From positions 18,662,001 through 18,726,000 of the forward strand of contig CM114274.1 in the NCBI GenBank assembly GCA_050084515.1: a stretch of DNA of 64,000 bases. Reading direction: 5' to 3'. This DNA comes from Blasia pusilla (taxonomy: Eukaryota > Marchantiophyta > Marchantiopsida > Blasiales). The notes below the pieces were generated by a model. The model made no database searches and was not told the origin of the DNA. It saw only the letters and a program-made list of their open reading frames with translations. The position numbers and the translations under genes are program-made. Position 1 is the first letter of the stretch. Each line of letters starts with the position of its first letter. Positions 40,986 through 53,809 of the stretch are shown here, one piece after another.

Positions 40986-42621
40986 TTTTACTCAGCGGCT
41001 CACTTCGCGACCCAACTTTACACATCGTTATTCCTTCCTGCCAGGAGACGAATAACGAATTGTTGGTCCGTCCCCCCTCCAGGATGTGGGACGGACGAAG
41101 GACCGACTGTTGTGCTCTTCCACTTCGGAGCCATGAAGCTCGTCATTCATTCGTTCATACTGGCGTACGGCAGCTTTCTGCAGCCCATTGTTCCCGTGCA
41201 GGATCGGCCGTCAATGGCGAAATCCAACGGACCACGGGACACGTTCTCCGGTGACGTCATCTACTACTCACTGGTGGGGTGGGACCGTGGGTTTCGATGA
41301 GTGACTCCCGTAATGGCGAACGCGAAATGGCATCTAAACACGTGGCGTCCAAGCGGGGGGGGCCCGGAGGGTGCGTGCGCGGCCGGGCGGCAAGCGAGGC
41401 TTATGAATAACACGAGCGGCCCAAAGCGATGGAGGAGCTCGTACCGCAGTAATAATGGAGAGTTCATGTGGCTCAGGGCGGGCTGTAGTGGGGATCGATC
41501 ACCAGAAACGGGGCGTTTCGGTGGATTGGCTTCGGTGGTGCGGCACTTTCGGTGCGTGTGGTCGGATCCCTCAATTTCCCTCTCCCCTCGCATTTCCACG
41601 GATGAAATGCCACGGAATTGTGGGATTGACGAAGGAACGCAGCGAGAACCAAACCGCCTCAACGGAACTCGGTGCGGCCGTGTAACGGCTAGTCACTACT
41701 ACAGTAGACGGGTGTAGCTGTGACGGTGGGTCGGTCGGAACGGGGCTGACTGGAGCTGGTAGCGCACGAAACGTTAACTCGTGCACACGCGATGTGATAG
41801 AGGAGCAAGGTGGCGAGGCGGAGTATATTTAGTTCATACTTCGCTTCACACTCGCGGAAGGGTAAGGGTGGTGGGGAGTGGGGCGGAGGAAGAAGGGCGT
41901 GGCTCCTGATTTTGAAAAGGCGGTCAAGGTGAGGGGAAGTTGAGCAGCGCAGGCGGCTACCCGTCCCTATCGTCGTGAATCACGACTCATGACCGATCCC
42001 AAGGTGTGCTCTTCAGCATATCTCCCCTCGCTCTTATCCCTCGTCGCGTTGTGTGTACAGCTGCTTGTACCTAGTCTCCTCTAGACAGTGGCTGATTCAA
42101 TTACCGCGTGCTAAAATTATTGGGGTTGCTTCTTTCAAAGCACCGACTTGGAAGGGCTTGGCAGTCGTAGTCATAAGCAAACGGTCTTGTTGTCCTCCGT
42201 ATCCAGTCTCCTCGTGATGTCAAATTTTCGATGCCTCTTTCATGGCAGGGTATAACCCCGGGACTCAGTGGCAACGGTGATATCTGTCTCGTTGTTGTAC
42301 AACAGTTTGTGATTCAATAGCTGGTATGTAGTGCGTTCTGAAGGCAAGGTGCGCCACCTTGCGCGGAGATCGTGGCCGAGTCTGTGCAACGACTTCAGAC
42401 ATCATGCAAGCTGAAAGTCTTTCGCTAGAACTCTGATCTTTTTTTCTTTTTCTTTTTTTCCCGATATGCGCATCTTGTATCCTCTGAGAGGTTAAGTCTC
42501 TGGTTGGTCCATCTCGCGTATATGGTTTCAGGGATGCTATAATTCCAAACGTTGCCTTCCGAAAACGAAGGAGACAACGCTGGAAGGGAAGACTACAGTT
42601 GCATCCGTCAGTGATTCAGTG
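40986..42621 (+). promoter_or_regulatory. GC-rich upstream region and probable 5' UTR of the RING gene
   Basis: The base composition switches from AT-rich to GC-rich at 40980 and stays so until about 42100, which suggests a promoter/CpG-rich region. A TATATTTA box lies at 41823-41830. A polypyrimidine stretch (42438-42462) and ATATGGTTTCAG (ending 42531) look like an intron end, so exon 2 may start at 42532 and a non-coding or short coding first exon may lie upstream. No other gene is recognised here; long readings on both strands lack motifs. Confidence 0.4.
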
Positions 42622-45403
42622 ATGAATGAAGAAGGGACACTGGAGAGGGTCAGGTGCGACGATTTGGGCCAGGTTGCGGGTAGAAACGAAATTAAGACAA
42701 TGGCTACCGAGAAGAAATTGGAGAGGGACGTTCCCCTAGTAAAAAAGGGCGCGGAACTGGCTACGACAGAAAACAAAGCACCTAACGAACAGGAGAGTAC
42801 GGTGATTGGTTCGGCAGAGGAGGTAGTCGGGGAGGCCGAATCAGCAAGTTCCAAAGTGAATCCGAAAAGATCCCCCTTCACGAGTTTGAGTCAAGTGGAC
42901 GCGGATCTGCACCTCGCTCGCGCTCTTCAAGAACAGGTGCTATTCTTGCAGCTTCCTTAACACTGTGAATTTGGTGTTATGGTCTTGTCAAATGGCTATA
43001 CACGAGAAAAGAGAAACGTCTGATTTCATCGAAGAGATTTGAACGGAATTTTCTGTTCGTCACTACCAATTATATGCCCCCGCCTCCTCACACAATACTC
43101 TCGGAGTCGGTCATTCACAGCTTCGGTTTTACCGTAGGAACGAATTTCTTCTTCTTCCTGGGCCTCGAGGGATTATTAGTATTGCGTCGATGACACGGGA
43201 CAGGGTTTTCTTGACTCCGCTTAAATTTACGCACCGCTGGGTCGACGATGGGCTCCCGTTCCTCGAGTGTTTGCGCCTAACAACCAGCTTTAATTCTAGA
43301 AGTTGCGTTTAAAAACTCACAGGTGGAACAGTAAAATGGCCTTCGGTAATTCCTGTGTCTCCATATTCAAAAGAAAGACCACTATGACGGGGAGGGTGGC
43401 GGATGATTAGCGATAGTTCTCCTTGGTGGATTCAGTCGAAATCTTTTGCCCAGCTGGTCTCCTCCAGTACTGCTCAGTTGTGACGACCCTAACCCGAAGC
43501 TGACCTTCACACAGGAAAGAGCGTACATGCTTCTTCGCATGGGCAGTGAGGGCAGCGACTTTGATAGCTCTGGAAGTGGGACCCTTGACGTCGATGAAGA
43601 GGACGACTTCGGAGATGATTTAGGCGAGGAGGCGAACGCTCACTATTCACGAGCACATGGGCTATGGCAAGGATCACCCAATGAATCAGATGAAGGGAAT
43701 AAGGAAGACATCGACGGAACTCTTTTCGACGATGATGAAGCATACGCACGGGCTCTACAAGAGAGAGAGGACCGAGAGACTACAGCAATGCTCGCTCGGG
43801 CTGGAATCCAAGTGCAGGGACTTCATGACTGTGAGTTGTTTCCTATTAAGTGGAGAGGCAGTTTTCTTGTGAGAATTCCAATCCACACTTAAAACTACCT
43901 GAGGAATTCCTACCTGGAGATGTGTGATCGCTCTTGAAGTCAACTTTGTTGGAGGTTTTCATGTATTCGGTGATCGAAATCATGCTCGGATTTCAATTTT
44001 AGATAATTACTGGAACTTTCAAAAAGTTATTCTCAAATCTTGCAGAGTGCCAGGAAATAATGTCAAAATGATGTGTCATGCTTAACAGGGGAAACTGCGG
44101 AATACGAGAGTGACAGTGATACTTCACAGGTATTACCTTTTCCAGTAGACAACTCGTCCCTTCAAATGTGGTCATGGTCTTGTGTTTGGTTGAATGAGAC
44201 TCGATACTCCTTTTTCTTGGTGCCTAACGATCAGATGATACTGTGTCTGTAGGATATGTGGCAAGAAATGGATCCGGACAACATGTCGTACGAGGTTGGT
44301 GTTACCGTCCCTTGCCGACGATTTGCCCTATCATTTAAAAATGGATGGAAAAGAGGTTCAAAGTGCGTCGAAACTTCATAAACGGTGGTGATTGCATAAT
44401 TTTCGCAATGCTTTCCTGTCCTGTTCACTGACAAGACAAGCCATTAACTTCTGCAGGAGCTAGTGGCCCTAGGAGAGGCAGTAGGAACTGAAAACAAGGG
44501 TTTAGCTACCGAGGTCATCGCAGCCCTTCCAAGCTCAAGCTATGGCCTTGATAAACGGTGCAGCAATGGCGAAACTGAACAGTAAGTATCTCTTCACTTC
44601 AATGAGGTTAGTCCGGAGTTCTAGGACTAGATTTGCTCACTTTCGCTGTTTTTCTGTGTCACTCATATCATATGAAAGGCATCTTCGGATGGGATGGTTG
44701 GTTCGTATAGTTTTCTGGGATGGTTTGCTTGTAAAGGACGTCAAAATTTTCCTGTCACAAATCTAGGGTCATAACCTTTGTTAAGGATACACATGGCTAG
44801 ACTTTCTTAACGCCGATTTGCCTAAGATAAGAAATGAATAGAGCTCAAAGGTAAACCAACTAGAACCCGACCTGAACACTACTGCGCTACAGATATCATC
44901 TGAGTGGATGTCTACTAAATTGTTTCCAGCTTGTTTGATTTAATTGTTTTCAATGGCTTCCTTTTGTTAGGTGTGTGATATGTCGCCACGAATTCGAGGA
45001 GAAAGATGTAATTTTGACACTTCCTTGCAAGCATCTATACCACTCCGAATGCATTCAGCAATGGCTCCAAATTAACAAGGTATGATAGCGTTTAATCTTT
45101 TAGCTAAAACTACCCTAAAGGTGTGCCGATTCTATAGCTTGTTTCTGACCAGCCACTTCACCTGAAAGTCTTTGATGGTTGACGAAAAATACTTAAGCAA
45201 CACCAGCAAGATCAGAACTTCTCAAATTGAGAGTATCAATTTCTGATATTCCTGAAACTTCCGAAATCTGCCCAGATACTGTGTAGTTGTGTATTCATCT
45301 ATTCCAGCATGCATCATTGTGATGGGTGCAGGTTTGTCCTGTTTGCAACAAGGAAGTGGCAACGAGTGTCGGAGAGAAGAAACCTGATATCTCAACTACT
45401 TGA
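42622..45403 (+). CDS. BIG BROTHER-like RING-H2 E3 ubiquitin ligase, 7 exons, 339 aa
   Basis: Exons: 42622 (possibly from 42532)-42936, 43515-43830, 44089-44129, 44253-44294, 44457-44581, 44971-45079, 45332-45403; introns are GT-AG and phases agree. The C-terminal RING-H2 finger (about residues 281-321) has all eight ligands: CVIC, then LPC-K-H-LY-H-SEC and CPVC. The segment before it, DNMSYEELVALGEAVGTENK and GLATEVIAALPSSSYG, is the signature of plant BIG BROTHER (BB/BBR) ligases, which limit organ growth. The N-terminal half is acidic and contains two copies of an Ala-Arg-Ala-Leu-Gln-Glu phrase (HLARALQEQ, YARALQERED). The start is the first ATG in the open exon, in frame with the rest; an earlier exon could supply a different N-terminus. 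The chain is longer than the usual BB proteins because of the N-terminal part. Confidence 0.88.
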
Positions 45404-47229
45404 CAACATGTTCTTAGTAATGGTTGATGCCAGCTTACTAAACCTTCAAATTGGGTTGGCCGGATTCTTGGGTGGATCCTAGAGTTTGGATTGTAGATAA
45501 ACGACTCGGGCAATTCATTAACCAGAGAAGAAATGGTAGGTGTAATCCAAGCCGGTAACGTAGTTAATTATCATTCGAGGCTGACACAATTCAAAATGGT
45601 AGATGTAACGTTTGAAAGTGTGGGATGATTTTCATCCTGTATTATTCCTTCCTGTGGGAATAGTACACACAAAACTTTAGATCAAATGATATTTCTAGTC
45701 GCATTTTTCGAGTTCTCTGCTGTTGTATAATTTGTTTGATGGCGTCCAGTTCGCTTCTTCAAATGGGTTTCAAACAAGTGAACGGCATCAGCTTCGGTAG
45801 AGTCGTCAGGAAAACTGCTGAAAAAAACTTGTAGAATCTCTCCAGTAGTGTCATGGTCAAATACACGAGAACTCGGAAAGTGACGTATTTGGAATGACGT
45901 GAATTCAAGACCTCTCTTCCATGCTTCTTCCCACTTGAGCGTTCTCGTGGACGAGTCTTGAACACAGTTTTCAAGCAATCGAATGATAACTAACTACGTT
46001 ACCCGCTATTAAATGGGTAAAGTAAACGGTCGTTCACGCTGTGGCACCCCGGCGACGCCGGCGAATAATGAATTGTACCTTCTGTCTCTGGATTATACCT
46101 GACGTGGCCGCCAAACGCTCTGCTCGCCCTCGGGACATTATGGAATGGAAATTTCGGATACGTGGAGTCGTCTAGAATTTGGATGTATGCATACATATAT
46201 ATATATATATATATGACCAAAAATGGCTATCCAATGATTGAGTAGTTTCAAACCTGCACTCAGACGGTCAGACCTACCTACACTCGTCACATAGTTGCGT
46301 GTGTCCAGTCAGCTTTCTCCGTATCCGACTGCTTGTGGCTCTAGTCACGTCTAGTTCCTCCCCTCTTGGAGACGAGCAATCACGTGTGGCGCTGTTCTCA
46401 TCTCCTCCTTTCCTAGTGGGTTCGACTTTGATGTATGGAATAATTTCGGCCCACAATACTCTCTCCCAAATCAATTATCCGAACAAGTGAGACACTCGGA
46501 TCATAAGTGAGGCGCCCAACCCCGCGTCCCGAAAATTGCGCCACTATCACACAACTTCATAACTTTCGTATGTCTTGGACTTGAGTTTACTGTCTGGCCA
46601 TTATCTCCCAAAGTCGAAACACCTCTTCAAAAGCTGCTTTGCCCGTGTCTCGTACACCGCACGTTTTTCAACGACCACTTTCATTGAACGTAGATCATAT
46701 CACCCTTCGTGACAACCGGTACATTTCCGCTCTCTACAAATCCGAGCAGCAATTTTCAAAGTTTTTCTTCATTCCAGCCGGCTAAACAGATACGACTACG
46801 AAAAATATCCTCCCTGAGCCCTCGGTTCACGACCTGATTCGGCAATTCTCAAATTTTACCGGCCAGCTCAACATGTAACGCCGGTTCTCCCCGGACGTTG
46901 CCTTCGTGAAGCCCCTCTTGAAGTAATCATCATGTTATTAGAATTAAAAGAAGAATCTTTTCAAGTAACTAGCCTTGGCAATTGCAAATAAATCACCTAT
47001 TCTCTAATTGGGAAAGAAAAAGCTAACTTCAATAAATATACATGTTGAAAAAATCCATCCAATCAATAAAAAAGGTGGAGTAAAACAGCCCAATATACCC
47101 AAAGTCCGCCACCGGCTCTAAAAAGGAAAAGAGAATATCTTTCCTTTTGACAAGCATTGACAATAGCAAAAAGTCCTAGAAAACTATAATGACTATTAAG
47201 TGGGCTTCTAGCACTGGCGTCTCTCACAC
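45404..47229. other. Intergenic region
   Basis: Probable 3' untranslated region to about 45680. An (AT)n microsatellite lies at 46194-46214. No conserved gene was recognised on either strand. Confidence 0.4.
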
Positions 47230-47790
47230 TTTGCCACAAAAATCCAATAGCCTAGGCGTGCTGCAAAATTATGGAGCTCCGTTGCCTACACCAAAGCAAT
47301 GAAGTAGCTAAGGACAACCCATTTCTCGACAGGAGAGGGTGTGCGCAGTCCGTAGAGAACGAGTCAAACCATTCCCCCATAGCCACGTACATCTCTATGG
47401 CTAGGAGAAAAAATCGATATCCATCATGGAGGCGACTATAAATATGGGACTTCTTTAGCACCGCGATCGCCGTCGCTCCTTATCCATGCTCCCTTTTGCC
47501 ACCACTTGGGCTCGCACAGCCTCTTACGTAGGATTTGTTTCTACAACATCCACCACCAACACCGTAGCGTCTCGCGGCATATAAAGATCAACAGGAGTAA
47601 GGGAGTTCCGCATGGAGTAGTGCCTCTCTCGCTGCACATAGAAGCCACTCTCCCGAGCATTAGTGAACGTGATATTCTGCACCGCATCGTGAATGGCTAT
47701 CATCTCACCTCCAACTGGACAACGTGTCAAATGCTCACCAAGTGGATCCAGGCTCAACGACACTCAAAATGTTTCGATCCAACCACCTAT
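47230..47790 (-). pseudogene. Fragment resembling the C-terminal end of a LINE-type reverse transcriptase
   Basis: The minus strand reads LDPLGEHLTRCPVGGEMIAI, HDAVQNITFTNARESGF, LTPVDLYMPRDATVLVVDVV and, in a second frame, YRFFLLAIEMYVAMGEWFDS, followed by ATSLLWCRQRSSIILQHA. The Asp-Pro-Leu-Gly-x-His-x-x-x-Cys, the Pro-x-Asp-x-Tyr-x-Pro and the Trp-Arg-Gln-Arg-x-Ser-Ile-x-Leu-Gln phrases recall the nuclease-like C-terminal segment of reverse-transcriptase proteins in some plant and algal genomes. The identification rests on pattern memory only. At least one frameshift is present. Confidence 0.4.
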
Positions 47791-49200
47791 GGTTGGGGGA
47801 GGCCCAATCGGAACCGCATTGTTGTCGTGGTGCCATAAGTGGTGCCATATGGAAAGGGTGTCGGAGGAACTAAAGAAGATGAGGACTCAAAGGAATTGAA
47901 GAAGGTGGGGATTCAAAGGAATTGAAGAAGGTGGGAATACAAGTGGAGGCAACGACAGATTGCAGGTGGTGAAAGAATTGGAGGAAGCATTCTCATCAGC
48001 CAAAGAGTCCTTCTCAATTCGGTCACAAACCTTACTGCATTGTTGAGGCGAAGGAATTTAAAGGTAAATTAAAAGTTCGTGTCCACCATCCCAGATTCCT
48101 AGAAGCCTAGATCTAGATAGGGAGGAAGTGGAATTGTAAATGTTTAAGGCCTGCCTAATGCTTTACGTTCGGGGCACGATTATTCCATGCTCCCCGGCCC
48201 CATTGCCTGCAGTCAGTCTCCTTTGCACTCTCCTCCAATTATTCTATAAGATCAAAATTTTTTGACATTCGTGTGACGTCGTTGCGCCTTCCAATCTTAT
48301 GGTTTGTCTATCGTTATCCATTTGTGACATCGATCTTCAATCATTTCCTTCAACGTCTTCAATCTATTTGTTAAGGAGTGAAAATGGGAACCATTTGAAT
48401 CTTGTCTTTCCAAGGATCCTTCATGTTCCATCTTCCCACCTTTGGAAGGCTCATCCGATATCAACCGTTCGTTCTCTCTTTCTTGCCAGAGATCCAATTA
48501 AACTTCGTGCACTATAGATGTGGGGAAACACACTACAAAGAGAGAGAGAGAGAGAGTTTTTTGAATGTTTTCTAATTAGACTCGAGGTAGTGGGTACTTT
48601 CATTTTGGGTGATGGGAAAAGATAGAAAGATAGTTATTGTTGAGGCCGCACAATCTTCTGAAGGTTTCTTTTTGAGTGTTTTCTAATAGGACCCCGATAA
48701 GGCTAAAGATGTCTCTCTCATGGCTTCTACGAGGGATCGTTTTTGGTTCGGCAAGATAATAAAGTCGGACAAACTAACCAAAACCTAGATTTGCTTTTGA
48801 GACTACTGGGCGGCAAAGTCATGTTTCCTTAGAGGAGGGGACTCAAGGGAGTAGTGACAGGATTACTAGAAGGTGGGGTGGACTACGATGAGTGATCCCG
48901 GTGCATTACACAGATAGGCTCAAAAATCTCAGAATTCATTGGAAAAACATTCTCCTAGTGATTGGAATTTTATCTTTAAATATTTTTTAAATATAGTTAG
49001 TATTTTTTTCAAAGAAATGCTACTTTATTAACATACATATGTTTGAAATTTTATTATGATCTATAATAATATATTTCATGATGTTTATATTTTATGAAAA
49101 TACATATGTTTGAAATTTTATTATGATCATATTTATTATGATCTATATTTTTGTATGTAAAGATTTTATTTTTATGTTAAATAAATATTTTTTTTAACAC
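47791..49200. other. Unassigned intergenic sequence
   Basis: A short imperfect duplication lies at 47884-47935 (GAGGACTCAAAGGAATTGAAGAAGGTGGGGATTC-type phrase, abbreviated) and a (GA)n run at 48538-48556. No conserved gene is recognised. Confidence 0.35.
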
Positions 49201-50350
49201 GTATTTTCAAGTTTTTGATATATTTAATACGCTCTTTTATTTGGTATATTTTTCTTTTCTTTATTTTCATTACCTTTTTTATGAAAATTATTATATGGAT
49301 ATTGCAAATCATACCAAAGGTAACTTTACAAATGAGTGCAAATGAGATACAATATAATGATGGCGAGTTCTACGTCCCTCTTGATGGGCAAGAAAGGGAT
49401 TGTACGTCTCTAAACCCTAGCATCATAGAAATGATACAAATATCAAGTCCGAGCTGTGTTCCATTGCCGATTTCTGAAAACGGGAATAATGCTTCAAGTC
49501 CTGGCTTTGTTTCATCGACAATTTTTGAAAATGGGAATAATGCTCCAAATGATAGTTTAAACCCACCGATAAATGATGATAGTTGATGATAGATGATAGC
49601 TATTATGAGAGTGCATCTATAATTTTAAGTACATATGTTGTAAATCATCATTCTATTTCACTAGAATTTGTTGGACATGATAAGGGAAAAGGAGATACAT
49701 GTTTCACATATGATTGGACCCCTTCTGCAGAGCCGATAGCACCTAGCCTTTCATTTGTCCGCCATCCTTTTGATTGTGGGTCGTGGGAATTGAATGATAA
49801 TCATACAATTGGCTCTAAGGACTCAAGTGAGATTAATACGGCCGAGTCTCACTATCCACTAGAATGATTTTTTCCATTCTATATTTTTATAAATATTTTT
49901 AGTTAAATATAATCATACTTTGTATTTGGAATATAATATTTGTGGATAAAATTTCATGTATAATTTTTTATAAAAAAATTCACCTCATCTTGTTTTCTTC
50001 ATTTATGTTTCAGAACATTGACCATAGATCTTATTGTAGAGTGATTGATATTGTCACAAGATGCATGAAACTCAAGAGGAATCATCGAGGCGAAATGAAA
50101 AAATGCCATTTATGTACATCACCAATGTAGTCACTTTACCTAATGTGAAGCATGATGACTATATTTCATATAGTTCATTGTCTTCCATACGTGCTTTTGA
50201 GGCATCGGAGAAGCTTGTATGTAAGAAGGCAACAAAGGCAACATCCAAAAGAAACAGAAGTGCATTTCAAGATATGCAATTTGTAACTCATTCTACGACT
50301 TTGTCATCTTCAATGTACGGATGCTTAGCATTATGATGATAGAATGATAT
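49201..50350 (+). other. AT-rich stretch with three unrecognised readings
   Basis: Readings at 49215-49586, 49583-49867 and 50061-50336 follow one another on the + strand with typical AT-rich intron-like gaps. The first contains an internal duplication (PLPISENGNNAS, SSTIFENGNNAP) and the third a basic patch (KKATKATSKRNRS). They might be exons of a transposon-encoded protein, but no family was recognised. Confidence 0.3.
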
Positions 50351-52135
50351 TGGAGCCATATGAGCATACTCTAGATTTATTGTGTGACTTCAAAATTTTT
50401 CAGGTTTGTGTCTTGGACTTCCAAATCCATCAAAATAGTTACGGCTACGTGATATACTTCAAATTGCAAGAGCTCAAGGACAAAAGCGAAGACATGCTAA
50501 TTTAGTTCAATTGAGTCTTACTCAATCCGTGTCAATCTATTTTGAATGTTCCTTGATCGAAGAATTACAATTACCCATAAGCGATGAGTAACCTGGTACA
50601 AATAATATAAGGTATTTATTTATATATAACATTTCTACTTTATACTATAATTTGGAAAAAAGAAATTCCTACACTGACTTTTTAAAAGATTCTATGTCCA
50701 GGTTAATCATAACACCTACCGATGGAAATCTTCATGCTTTAATAGACACTGCATTGTCTCCCATGTATGTTTCATCACAAAATAAATTCATCATTGTTGT
50801 TTGCTTTCCCTTGCTTCTTCACATAGACCTTTCTTTGGGCACGCCATCTTTTGTGGATGGACGTAAACATATGTCTCCAAGGGCTCCCACCAAGGCGATT
50901 CTAAGCTTAGATGTTGTTCCTACACACTAACTTGAGATCTGTATATATTGAGTGAGTTTGCCAAGGGAGCAACCACAATGCTAGTTTGTGATGGACGTTT
51001 CAAGAATGGTATGTGTCATGATTGATGCCACCTCTTGATTTGATTCCTCACATACCCAGATGTGCGTAGGTGTGATAGGTAGATTACAAGATGACTCTTG
51101 ATGTTATGGATTGCAAGAAGGTGATTGAAAATGGGGTGACATAGCACCCAACCTCTTGATCTTAGCACCAAAAAGGTGCATAGCATTTAGATTTGTTTCG
51201 TAAGCTATCTAGAGTTAGAGGGACCTAAGCACCAACTTAGGGGGAAGGGGGAGATTGGGATTTTTCAGTCGTTTATATGTAGATGTGCTAAATTCATAGC
51301 ATAGATGAATCCTATACTTGTGTTGATGATCGTCGATGTTTGTAAGTAATGATATGAAGTCATGACAATTGTCATGACTTTCGGAGAGGTAGTCGAGATT
51401 ATGCTAAGGCCTACAGATGTTATTGAGTTCTCTGCTGTTGGGGGGGACCTATGGGTTTAGGTCATCCTTGCTTTTATGAGTGGCACTCTTGGGTAGGTAC
51501 TACTTATTATGTGTCTTGTGGCACATCATGAGGGCTTGTGTGATTGGGGACTACACTTCAATCTATAGGGCCAAGTGAAATGTATCATGTAGGGAGGCTA
51601 TCCTCTTTTGAGCTGTCTTGCTCTCATATTTTAACACTTGGTTGGATTGAGAGTACTTATGTACTCCATGTTGTTAATGATTTTCTATGGATAGATAAGA
51701 TGTTAATACAAATTTACATGGAGTTGTCCTAAGATGGGATAATGACTCTAACTTTGAGCTCATCCTTCTTAGATCAGATCCTTTTTGGGATCTGTGATAT
51801 AGTACAAGTATGCTATTGTATTAAGCCTAGATTCTCATGAGTAAGAGTGGTCTAAAATTGATCGGAGATCACAAATCGAGAGTTTATTCTATGTATCATT
51901 GAGTGTATGCAATGTGTACCATTGAGTGGATGCTAAGAGTAATCGACATTGATTTTCACATTGATTTTGTATTGGGGTGTATCTAGTCGTTCATGTGCAT
52001 ATGTGCTAGCATTCATAACACACACGCATCTTAGACATGTACATGTGTTGATGACAGTTGATGTTTGTAAGTAGCATTGTAAAGTCATATGATAACTAAG
52101 ATAACATTTATTTTTTGCAAAAATGGAAGGCAGAA
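50351..52135 (+). repeat. Possible LTR-element end with purine tract and direct repeats
   Basis: A purine-rich tract AGGGGGAAGGGGGAGATTGG (about 51238-51257) resembles the polypurine tract that precedes 3' LTRs in Copia elements. The sequence right after it (51268-51375) is repeated at 51975-52085: both contain GTGTTGATGA, GATGTTTGTAAGTA and AAAGTCAT-like phrases. No pol domain is recognised upstream. Confidence 0.35.
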
Positions 52136-53705
52136 AATTATCACATCTTATTTTGATGTAAGTAGAGTTCTATCGCGTTGACGGTATAGAGAGTCAACGG
52201 GTTGTTTGGGTGTCACTTCATCTCGAGATGTCGGATGAGGTTGGCAACAGGTTTGTTGTGTCGGGAACGTCATTTATGGCGATTTCCCTATTTTGGTTTT
52301 AGTCTGGTAGGTGACCCGTTGACCAAGTCAACGTTCATCCGGTAACCTGTGCACGCAGGTTACCGTTGGTAGGGCTATTTTTGGGAGAAGGGCCTTTTGA
52401 CTCTTCCCAAGGGTATAAGAGTGAGGAAGATGGCTTTCCCAAGCCATCTTTCTCATGTTGAGCCTTAGGAGCGCCTCTCTTGCATAGACGTGTGGGGATG
52501 TGTTGGAGTTAGGGTGCTAGCGTCCAGATTCCCTCATAGCAGAGGGTGGATGTGGTTCAATATGCCGATGTAGATTCATGAGTGGATTTTTAGGTTGGGT
52601 GAGCCACTTTTACTATTCTTGATTTTACATGAGAAAGATGTCAGGGGGCTGGGGGGAATTCGTTGTGTGTAGGTAGTCAAGCGAGTTGCCTCGATGGGGA
52701 GCCTTTGGAGGCGCGTATGTGATGTTTGTTTGTGTTTTTTTGTTCAGAAGGTTGTGCACGGAAGCTGTCCGTTTTGCTCAACTTTCGTTGGTGCGAGTCA
52801 TGGGGGACATCAGCATAGCGTAACGCAGTGTGGCGCAGTCAGTGTTCACGAGTGAGTGTTGTTGGGGAATGGCCAGTATGTCGAGAAAAAGAGAGAAGAG
52901 AGAGTTTGGTCTTGCAGCCTTGGGGGGCTGTTGAGTAAAGGCGGCTAAGTTGAAGCCGCAACCATTTAGGTCACAACGTAGCCGTTACGTCTCGGCGGTT
53001 ACAGGGTTAGGGCGTACACGGGCTTGATGGAGGAGGTGAGCGAAGGAAAGTGTGCGGAGCTGTGAGTTGGGGAGAAGGTCGAGGAGTGGACTGGACGCAT
53101 AGGGCCGTGCACATGGTCGCGCCCAGAGACGTGCAGTCGGAGAGTAGGAGTCGGCAACTACGTTGGCAACTTCATAGGGTCGGGCAAAGGTTGGAGTTGG
53201 GTAGGACCTGCATCTGCATAGACAACCACGGGTGTACGGGGCAAGAGGCAGTTAAGTTGGGAGTGGGGGAAAAGTTGCATAGAGCAGCGGATCCACAACG
53301 GAATTAAGTCGGGACAAAATGGTGGAAGGAAAATGGGGTAGACGGACTATCAAGTAAAGTGGTGGATGTGGTTAGGGCTCGTATGTGGTTATCCAGGTTG
53401 ACATGGTTGGGATTGACCTAGTAGAATCAGACGGAGTTGAGCCGATAGTTGGGAGACTTGACGGGATTTGCCTGTTCCTTGTTGACTACGAGCAATCATG
53501 GTGGGATGCATGACGGGAGTTTATCGGTCATTACGAGTCGATTGGGATTGGAGACGATAGTACTTGACCGATATGGGCGCGGGTTGTGATGGAGACATAC
53601 GCGTTGATGTTGACGGGAGGTTCGACGGGTTGTTCGAGTAGAGTGTCGTGCTGAAGAGGTTGTCATATCACATGGAGGAGTGAGTGTTGACGATGCAATA
53701 GGTTG
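52136..53705 (+). repeat. LTR of copy E
   Basis: The start near 52136 (TATCACATCTTA) corresponds to the TGTCACATCT terminus of copy A. The LTR contains the phrase ATGTCGGATGAGGTTGxxAA, the TATA-like TATAAGAG (52414), the hairpin (52427-52450) and homology to the copy A and D LTRs through 52760. Its 3' end, near GACGATGCAATAGG, is uncertain by 20-30 bases. Confidence 0.7.
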
Positions 53706-53809
53706 GAGGGTGTGATCAAGTTACCCATTAAATTCCCTTTTTTTCTCGCACTTATCTTGTGTGATTGAGAGTGATGGGTATCATGTAGTTTTTGGTGTTA
53801 GATGGGTGT

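Noticed and set aside
41264-41717. Overlapping long readings on both strands in GC-rich DNA upstream of the RING gene
   Set aside because: They have no recognisable motifs and are expected by chance in CpG-rich DNA.
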